Shown: positions 25,101 to 28,972 of the stretch, piece after piece | How positions within the stretch are numbered: position 1 is the first letter of the stretch | Layout: each line of letters starts with the position of its first letter | Source: a virus | Virus record (IMG/VR): IMGVR_UViG_3300025120_000365 | Location: 1 to 28,972 of that record | Strand: one strand, 5' to 3' | DNA length: 28,972 nt | Translations under genes and position numbers: made by a program | Notes under the pieces: model-generated | Databases searched by the model: none | Seen by the model: only the letters and a program-made list of their open reading frames with translations | Told to the model about the DNA's origin: nothing

Positions 25101-27957
25101 AGCTCAAGCTAGAATAGAAGCTTATGAGCCTATAGCTTCTCTAGAGTTAAAGTCTGGTAAAGTAAACGTCGATAGCTTTGGAGCTAAGATAGATACTGAC
25201 ATGACTATACAAGAGCAAATAGACGTTCTTGGTACTTATGATAAAGCAGCAACTCTTGGTAGAAAACTAGATCAACCTGTTAGAAAAATAAGAGTTTTTG
25301 ACTTTGACGATACATTAGCTAGAACTAAAAGCAACGTGTTATACACAATGCCTGATGGAACTACAGGTAAAATAGATGCTGCTACATTTGCTAAAGAAGC
25401 AGGTAACATGGAGGCTGAAGGAGCTGAGTGGGATTTCTCTGAATTTAGTAAAGTAATGCAAGGAAGTAAAGGACCACTATTAGATGTAGCTAAAATCATA
25501 GCGGACAAACGTGGAACTGATGATGTGTTTGTTTTAACGGCAAGACCTGCGGACGCAGCTGGACCAATTAAAGAATTTTTAGCTAGCATGGGATTAGATA
25601 TTCCACTTGCTAATATCACTGGATTAGGCGATGGTTCTCCTTCTGCTAAAGGAAACTGGATAGCTCAAAAAGCAGCTGATGGTTATAATGACTTTTATTT
25701 TGCTGACGATCACACAGGAAACGTTAAAGCAGTTAAAGAAGTTCTTGATCAAATAGATGTTAAGTCTAAAGTTCAACTAGCAAAAGCTAGTAAGAAAAGA
25801 GTATTTAACGAAATATTTAACGACATAATAGAAGACTCTACAGGTATTGAGTCTTACAAAACATATTCACCAGCTAGAGCTCAAACAATAGGCGCAAGCA
25901 AAGGCAAGTGGAACTTTCTTATACCAGCCTCTGCTGAAGACTTTACAGGTTTACTTTATAGAACGTTAAGCAAAGGCAAGAAGGGTGACGCTCAAATGGC
26001 TTTTTACAAAACAAACCTACTAGATCCTTATAACAAAGCTGAAATAGCGGTTGTTAACGCTAAGATACAAGCTGCTAATGATTTTAAAGCTTTAAAAAGT
26101 AATTTAAAAACATTGCCTAAGAGTTTGTCTAAACTAACAGGTATTGGAGGATTTACTTTTTCCAACGCTGTAAGAGTTGCAGCGTGGACTAGACAAGGTA
26201 TGGAAGTTCCTGGTTTATCTAAAAGAGATGCTAAAGAGCTTAACGATTTTGTAAGTAAAGACGCGGAGTTGAATACTTTTGTAGACGAGTTAATTAAGAT
26301 ACAAAAAGGCAAACCGTACCCTAAGCCAAAAGACAGTTGGTTAGCTGGAAGTATTACAACGGATATAACTCAAGAGATAGAAAAGGTTAATAGAAAAGAA
26401 TACATGCAAGAGTTCTTAGAGAACGCTGATATTATATTCTCTAAAGAAAACTTATCTAAACTAGAGGCTGCATATGGATCTAAATACGTTGAAGCTTTAA
26501 AAGATAATCTACGTAGAATGAAATCAGGCTCTAATAGACCCATAGGAGGCTCTAGAGTTGCTAATCAGGTATTAGACTGGTTAAACAACTCAGTTGGTGC
26601 TGTGATGTTCTTAAACACAAGATCTGCAATACTTCAAACATTGTCCGCGGTTAACTTTATACAAGTCAGTGGACCTAATAATATACTAGCTGCCGGTAAA
26701 GCATTTGTTAATCAAAAACAATACTGGAGTGATTTCATGACGCTGATGAATTCTCCTTACTTAGTTGAAAGACGTAATGGTCTTAAAATAAACGTTAGTG
26801 AATCTGAAATTGCTGACGCTGTAGCTGAGAGTTCTAACAAACCAAAAGCAGCTTTAGCTTTCTTACTAAGCAAAGGTTTTGTAATGACTAGGTTTGCGGA
26901 TAGTTTTGCTATCGCATCTGGCGGTTCTACTTTTTATAGAAATACAGTCGATGCTCTTGTTAAAGGAGGTATGGATCAGAAATTAGCTGAGAAACAAGCT
27001 TTTGATGAATTTAGAGCTTTATCGGAAGAAAGTCAACAATCAAGTAATCCTAGTAAGATAAGCCAACAACAAGCGTCAACTGCTGGTCGTGTTATATTAG
27101 CGTTTGCTAATACACCTATGCAGTACGCAAGGATAATAAAAAGATCTTCTCAGGATTTAATAAACGGAAGAGGCGATTGGAAGACTAATGTTTCTAAGAT
27201 AGCTTATTATGGAGTTATGCAAAACGTTATATTTAACTCTTTACAAACAGCTTTATTTGCTTTAGCATTTGATGATGAAGAAGATGAAGAAAAGAAAGAT
27301 GCTAAGTTAAAGTCTAAAACCGGTAGAATAGTAAATGGAATGGTTGATTCTTTACTGAAAGGTGGAGGTATTGCCGGTGTAGCCGTTGGTTCTCTTAAAA
27401 ACGCTTTGATGACTATTGCAGAAGAAAATGATAAAAAATCTCCTGATTTTAGTAAAGCCATAGATGATTTAATTGGTTTTTCACCACCACTAAGTGCTAA
27501 ATTTAGAAAACTAAAAAGCGCGGCTAATACTTTTTCTTGGAATAGAAAAGAGATTAAAGAAGAAGGCTTCAACTTAAACAACCCAGCTTACTTGGCTAGT
27601 GCTCAAGTTATATCTGGCTTGACGAATATACCAGTTGATAGAGCTATAAAAAAACTAAACAATATAAGATCTATATTTAGTGACACATCAGCTAAATGGC
27701 AGAAAGTTGCTTTAAGTCTTGGTTGGTCCACTTGGGACGTAGGTTTACCTTTCTACGGGGTTAAAGATAAAGAAATAGAAACACCTGAAACTATACTTAG
27801 AGATAAAATAATTACTTTAAAAAAAGACACAAATACTAAAGATCAAAAGCAAATGCTATTAGATTTAGGTTTAAGTAAGAAAGATATTAAAAAGTTAAAA
27901 TATGAAGAAGACAGAATTAAAAAAATAATAGCATTACAAGATAAAAAGAAAAAATAA
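19162..27957 (+). CDS. Giant internal virion protein, polyvalent type, with HEXXH and HAD domains
   Basis: The 2931-residue protein in the T7 gp16 slot is likely stored in the head and ejected with the DNA. Order: an acidic disordered linker (about 30-95); a coiled-coil region (about 235-520); hydrophobic Gly/Ala/Ile segments (about 634-672 and 800-828) that could enter membranes; a metallopeptidase-like HEVFH (1056-1060) with EE at 1117-1118; phage-specific blocks with GTSTGVPKGLLNAFY (near 1480) and DFIEEHSPPASSIG (near 1845); a HAD phosphatase-like domain (about 2040-2210); and a C-terminal block with FANTPMQYARIIKRSSQDL and YYGVMQNVIFNSLQTALFAL (about 2645-2705) that I associate with large polyvalent internal proteins. 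T7 gp16 is about half the size and carries a transglycosylase, which I do not see here. The ATG follows AAATTAA; the stop overlaps the next start (TAATG). Confidence 0.75.
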   Translation: MTLLEKVQELQSIKPPLGKEEFESRLNAYKASQPKKEVKEELKEDTKIDSKETKDKPESNTETEGKTNDSANADQGVESGKNTKSDSESGDLQPSEKNDFDFLNGDLSEVLKDDTGFKEGVQKRQQEAYDKYTSVAKPEEVITKGGWDMKYTTDGSYYTKKEGSENWIELEEGTTAFGGVSSSFGHSEFDLNASRKNSEMFNSVGDIFNPKPKSVAKETKTINDIVSSDTTGAFVVPVETIASVNKQIAAKQEEMNSLGFKDNVKIEKLQEEINALKSSIDPVQTAISKTEQFNKDISLSDKQVNSIRQKTIDFMEAPKMVPEIKEESKQVKIGSEGGKPIYSTETVKTKTGRMIPNPELTDLQAEAKSDLAAKMGVNVKDLEDTPEIQEELDAIIRSKYSSGLESKAKDANIKEWIHSNRDVFTKGESQERQALYAKINQLDVNKRENQVLTTVKDAQNDIGAIRKALKQLSEADYQSQEEVDKANGLFEKLKNQEKKLIGVYESEYEKIDDILTDKKSLAKNIDFLERNYSYTANFVTSAGMAGVDLAQGVEEVLFRLADAPNAFNFADNKVFTALAPFNAMASALVDSDSYKEKRKEINETIDSYQDGITEGMAKPVELSEISSLADVGMFSSQMIGSQIPNTAILMASGGAGLLIMGGSSAGSSFKEMQTEIDESKKVHDAWVEGGSVGEEPAKIEYNPYQMYGVAMLNGAAEVLSEKVSFGIIKRSQKAFNLDSKIKKGFVDQIKSVFTKQGARAVKTYGIDVAGESLSEGGVEFASNIFDNVILGKNVPLLEGVPTAMVSGAMMSGLVYKAPGFAKGIVSMTQSADSNQIIKQNYDQIKELEISLRPPNVLSSKARGIVTNKIAGLVKDSSNEINKGLQRFTTMPIESVRELSQIESNIFGIRQDMETLNKETGFTEGKEAAIKQLKDNLIKQQVKKSELIEANAEFENVDGEVALTNRQIQEGSEVVANQLGDTGITRFDNTEDLLGGFETLKAQGIQLEVTRDPDTNEILPAEDQGYGLIATLPDGTQQVVINNASSEADGVIPADKHEVFHAFASKVDPDKKLKMGMDLYDSLQNDSNITVDIDTKVLLDQYKKDLDDGSISEADFYEEVMAVTSDALTPDSKGNTGIKIKEVSALKALGNKILETVGWKQSFKDGNQVLDFLKAFNKDVISGKGLSQETLDTAGVTLSEVDMGLNDDAVDLGTVKKSQKLTSEQDQKAQDKVKEIQKIQKEGEALAKKFNKPFAKSAKQQRLEAELAADIKPTVDSFVESRTKALYDPIAPDAKKNVTRQEFVESMKSDITTMVNSEFLAKQPLEKFITSRGYLRANSLAERLGIKSVEEGITQGMEAAEDVAAEDTTVAKETKDTSSKIKPSSFISNEAVAKIKEQILGKIEGIDPNNLTFKKLGDLAPEIIAAEIGIPVKKLTVATANLSKGDATAIQQFVNKNADKLLKILPEGAVVEAATEKLLGTSTGVPKGLLNAFYTKQARLGKGAGLAPFKLNKGISKADFLETFGIVEGKKAEGFDARSPQAQALKGIAGLYGKLVTNEIVRSDTDLSLEAKQDVAAGKNRAMASKKRKPLNSQALESKVAEVMQTSGINDVKSELNIKGDITVTNKNRESRIASVLNTIISGKIPAPALSLLKLQNFGASRKQDSKGVYYYDLTNGKTIIGTKGLTSAGKVKYTLPTQKAIDDKYGPNVTIKPSRGSLYYGVTDINYENAIKAAELNNKFYSSDIISNLENAKRVTIKPDSKLDTKSKKTRKAQEAINMNALNDFVNILNTGVQGGQIPLNDAALLVAQAYQGTTGLIKIAAPFEGVSDVFEKAPSGTKQATRKIDFIEEHSPPASSIGAAIITGLATNNVSEVMQGVRDNFVQVQLSNASDVLIDMAGFSKTLPKGISILTPNAGYIRLSASGINMNGITDLKSGKSVAELMNVGVKSKASKKNPNIVYAQNSLINEQAKQDDAIDGKTAQARIEAYEPIASLELKSGKVNVDSFGAKIDTDMTIQEQIDVLGTYDKAATLGRKLDQPVRKIRVFDFDDTLARTKSNVLYTMPDGTTGKIDAATFAKEAGNMEAEGAEWDFSEFSKVMQGSKGPLLDVAKIIADKRGTDDVFVLTARPADAAGPIKEFLASMGLDIPLANITGLGDGSPSAKGNWIAQKAADGYNDFYFADDHTGNVKAVKEVLDQIDVKSKVQLAKASKKRVFNEIFNDIIEDSTGIESYKTYSPARAQTIGASKGKWNFLIPASAEDFTGLLYRTLSKGKKGDAQMAFYKTNLLDPYNKAEIAVVNAKIQAANDFKALKSNLKTLPKSLSKLTGIGGFTFSNAVRVAAWTRQGMEVPGLSKRDAKELNDFVSKDAELNTFVDELIKIQKGKPYPKPKDSWLAGSITTDITQEIEKVNRKEYMQEFLENADIIFSKENLSKLEAAYGSKYVEALKDNLRRMKSGSNRPIGGSRVANQVLDWLNNSVGAVMFLNTRSAILQTLSAVNFIQVSGPNNILAAGKAFVNQKQYWSDFMTLMNSPYLVERRNGLKINVSESEIADAVAESSNKPKAALAFLLSKGFVMTRFADSFAIASGGSTFYRNTVDALVKGGMDQKLAEKQAFDEFRALSEESQQSSNPSKISQQQASTAGRVILAFANTPMQYARIIKRSSQDLINGRGDWKTNVSKIAYYGVMQNVIFNSLQTALFALAFDDEEDEEKKDAKLKSKTGRIVNGMVDSLLKGGGIAGVAVGSLKNALMTIAEENDKKSPDFSKAIDDLIGFSPPLSAKFRKLKSAANTFSWNRKEIKEEGFNLNNPAYLASAQVISGLTNIPVDRAIKKLNNIRSIFSDTSAKWQKVALSLGWSTWDVGLPFYGVKDKEIETPETILRDKIITLKKDTNTKDQKQMLLDLGLSKKDIKKLKYEEDRIKKIIALQDKKKK
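22321..22530 (+). other. Zincin-like metallopeptidase site inside the giant protein
   Basis: Residues 1056-1060 read H-E-V-F-H within DKHEVFHAFASKV, matching HEXXH. The segment DFYEEVMAVTSDAL (from 1114) places E1117/E1118 about 57 residues later as a candidate third ligand, as in gluzincin-type domains seen in polyvalent phage proteins. A beta stretch (QQVVINNASS) comes just before the helix, as expected for this fold. A possible role is cutting cell-envelope or host proteins, or self-processing during maturation. The motif is short, so chance is not excluded. Confidence 0.6.
25279..25790 (+). other. HAD-superfamily phosphatase-like domain inside the giant protein
   Basis: All four HAD motifs occur in order and spacing. 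Motif I is VFDFDDTLA, with nucleophile D2047 and acid/base D2049 (DxDxT). Motif II is VLTARP with T2126. Motif III is K2163 (SPSAKGNW). Motif IV is YFADD with D2182 and D2183. The region between I and II is a cap-like insert (about 2060-2100). HAD domains of this build include polynucleotide 3'-phosphatases and acid phosphatases; the substrate cannot be told here. Preserved catalytic residues argue for activity rather than a structural remnant. Confidence 0.85.
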
Positions 27958-28118
27958 TGAGCATATCAGACATCAAACTTTACGCTATGAATGTAGGCGC
28001 AATAGGAGTTACAACTTTCACGCAAATAGAAGATTATTTAAAAGTGTTTTTACTTTTAGTAACTATTGGGTACACGCTTCATAAGTGGATAAATCTTAAA
28101 AAAGAAAAAGATGAATAA
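27957..28118 (+). CDS. Small membrane protein, putative holin
   Basis: A 53-residue ORF. Its ATG shares the last base of the giant's TAA stop (TAATG), and its own end overlaps the next gene by eight bases, so it is translationally coupled on both sides. Residues 28-42 (LKVFLLLVTIGYTLH) form a clear membrane helix. Residues 10-24 (AMNVGAIGVTTFTQI) are a weaker hydrophobic stretch. The C-terminus is short and charged (KWINLKKEKDE). Size, single strong membrane helix, basic tail and location at the head of a cassette that ends in an amidase fit a small phage holin that opens the inner membrane at lysis. A membrane anchor with another role remains possible. Confidence 0.75.
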   Translation: MSISDIKLYAMNVGAIGVTTFTQIEDYLKVFLLLVTIGYTLHKWINLKKEKDE

Positions 28119-28398
28119 ACAATCACCGTTTCAAATTAAAGAAGCAGCTTACGAAAAGCAGAATAGAAAGATGCGTAAGGATTACACATCTGAAACAGGT
28201 AAAACATTAGGATCAAGACAAACCTCAGGTACAGGAAAACGTAGAGTTTCATTTGCATGTAGATTTGCCGGTATGGCAGGCGCTATGAAAGATGCTAAAG
28301 GAGAACCAACAAAGAAAGCTATGGCTTTAAAAAAATGGGGCTTTGGTAGCGTTGCAGCTGCTAAAAGCTTTTGTAGTAAAAATAAATCTAAAAAATAA
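28111..28398 (+). CDS. Small basic conserved phage protein, DUF6321-like
   Basis: The 95-residue, strongly basic product has a core RRVSFACRFAGMAGAMKDAK (residues 44-63), followed by EPTKKAMALKKWGFGS and AKSFCSKNK. This pattern of a short R/F/G-rich block, a 'KDxxGxPT' turn and a 'LKxWGFGS' block recurs in small proteins of many tailed phages; I recall it as DUF6321, from memory only. No function is known to me. The charge suggests nucleic-acid or membrane-surface binding. Its start lies within the end of the holin-like gene (8-base overlap), placing it firmly in the lysis cassette's transcript. Confidence 0.7.
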   Translation: MNKQSPFQIKEAAYEKQNRKMRKDYTSETGKTLGSRQTSGTGKRRVSFACRFAGMAGAMKDAKGEPTKKAMALKKWGFGSVAAAKSFCSKNKSKK

Positions 28399-28402
28399 AA
28401 AT

Positions 28403-28720
28403 ATGAAAGACTCAGGACTTTACAAAAAATACATAGGATCTCCTTGCAAACAAGAAGTAGATTCTAAGAAAAAGCAATACCAAGATTCAATTCAAAAACT
28501 ACATAAACCAAAATATGACGATTACGTTAAGAAGCAAACAGAGGGTTACATAGAAGATAACACTGAAGATGGTATGGGTACTACGTTTATACCGCCAGCT
28601 ACAAATCCAACAAGTCTTAAAAGCTTGAAAGAGTTCGCTTATGCTATGGAAATTGGCAAAGGTGGTTCCGTGACTAAAGACGGTGTGGCAGCATCTAAAT
28701 TAGCTCGTATGTATAATTAA
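28403..28720 (+). CDS. Small hypothetical protein in lysis cassette
   Basis: The 105-residue product begins MKDSGLYKKYIGSPCKQEVD. I chose the ATG at 28403 over the in-frame ATG at 28343. The later start lies four bases after the previous stop and has the A-rich leader seen elsewhere (AAATAAAAATATG); the earlier one would run 56 bases into the preceding gene. The protein is hydrophilic, with a Lys-rich N-terminal half and a central loop (EDGMGTTFIPPATNPTSLKS). No membrane segment, signal peptide or catalytic motif is seen and I recognise no family. Its stop overlaps the amidase start (TAATG), so the two are translationally coupled, hinting at a shared time of expression. Confidence 0.75.
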   Translation: MKDSGLYKKYIGSPCKQEVDSKKKQYQDSIQKLHKPKYDDYVKKQTEGYIEDNTEDGMGTTFIPPATNPTSLKSLKEFAYAMEIGKGGSVTKDGVAASKLARMYN

Positions 28721-28972
28721 TGAAAAACGTTGATAAGGTAATTGTTCATTGCACAGCAACTCCTGAAGGTAGGCATACTACCGTGGAAGATGTAAGAAGA
28801 TGGCATTTAGATAGAGGTTGGTCTGATATTGGATATCATTTCCTAGTTTATTTAGATGGCACAGTGCATGAAGGAAGATCCTTAAACACACAAGGTGCTC
28901 ATTGTAGAGGTCAGAACAAAAACTCTATAGGTATTGCTTATGTAGGTGGTATCGATAAGGTTAACTTTAAAC
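28720..28972 (+). CDS. N-acetylmuramoyl-L-alanine amidase, T7 lysozyme type, 3' partial
   Basis: Endolysin that cuts the amide bond between N-acetylmuramic acid and L-alanine in peptidoglycan. The window ends after 84 codons. The visible part follows T7 gp3.5 closely: VHCTAT with Zn-ligand H10, RRWHLDRGWSDIGYHF (Y39 in the place of the catalytic T7 Tyr46), LDGTVHEGR, and GAHCRGQNKNSIGIAYVGGI. The remaining Zn ligands (T7 H122, C130) lie outside. There is no signal peptide, so it would need the holin-like protein upstream to reach the wall. The N-terminal extension present in T7 lysozyme, part of its RNA polymerase contact, is about seven residues shorter here. The ATG overlaps the preceding stop. 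Confidence 0.93.
   Translation, partial: MKNVDKVIVHCTATPEGRHTTVEDVRRWHLDRGWSDIGYHFLVYLDGTVHEGRSLNTQGAHCRGQNKNSIGIAYVGGIDKVNFK

Noticed and set aside
25291-25320. DFDDT in the giant as an RNA polymerase DFDGD-type metal site
   Set aside because: Crass-like phages carry virion RNA polymerases, so this was considered. HAD motifs II, III and IV follow in order, and no second polymerase motif is seen.
27207-27581. Minus-strand ORF of 124 codons opposite the giant gene
   Set aside because: Long antisense frames are expected opposite AT-rich coding DNA; it overlaps the conserved C-terminal block of the giant completely and has no initiation context.
19162-27957. Lytic transglycosylase domain as in T7 gp16
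   Set aside because: I could not find a convincing E-S-x-x-x or GLMQ-type motif set in the sequence.
28343-28402. Upstream in-frame ATG for the 105-residue protein
   Set aside because: It would overlap the preceding gene by 56 bases and add a segment encoded in the Lys-rich end of that gene; the ATG at 28403 has the A-rich leader used elsewhere.
1-28972. CRISPR arrays, tRNA genes, insertion sequences, attachment sites
   Set aside because: No regularly spaced repeats, cloverleaf sequences, transposase or integrase genes were seen; coding density leaves almost no room for them.

Overview
The window is a stretch of the late region of an AT-rich, double-stranded DNA tailed phage with podovirus architecture. 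It holds the structural, DNA-ejection and lysis genes. Every gene I can support lies on the + strand, packed head to tail; the longest non-coding gap is 136 bases. No start codon has a recognisable Shine-Dalgarno. Starts instead sit in A/T-rich leaders such as AATTAAATG or runs of A. This is typical of Bacteroidota hosts, so I infer a phage of a flavobacterium-like host, probably marine. The large polyvalent-type internal protein and the capsid type recall crAss-like and related Bacteroidota podoviruses, but I cannot place it taxonomically without a search.

Layout. 1-3950: terminase large subunit (5' end cut by the window) and portal. 3980-6645: scaffold candidate and HK97-fold major capsid protein. 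6646-7666: two hairpins after the capsid gene, then one unknown gene (6782-7603) closed by a strong terminator, forming an isolated unit. 7667-16857: connector candidate, tail adaptor, a 1795-residue nozzle-like protein and a 576-residue companion. 16868-17386: cupin-like protein. 17388-27957: three genes matching the T7 14-15-16 ejection set in order. The last encodes a 2931-residue giant that carries an HEXXH metallopeptidase-like site and a complete HAD phosphatase motif set. 27957-28972: lysis region with a tiny holin-like gene, two small genes and a T7-lysozyme-type amidase (3' end cut by the window).

How the genes work together. Scaffold, portal and capsid protein build the prohead, and terminase fills it through the portal. 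The connector, adaptor and nozzle-like proteins close the head and form the short tail. The three ejection proteins are probably stored inside the particle and delivered with the DNA. The giant's two enzyme-like domains would then reach the cell before any phage gene is expressed. Holin and amidase release progeny.

Most worth a second look: the giant protein with its two embedded enzyme-like domains; the base-composition and codon break just before Walker B of the terminase; an identical 22-base leader fused to two start codons; the terminator-bounded single-gene unit; and a small beta module repeated in two tail proteins.
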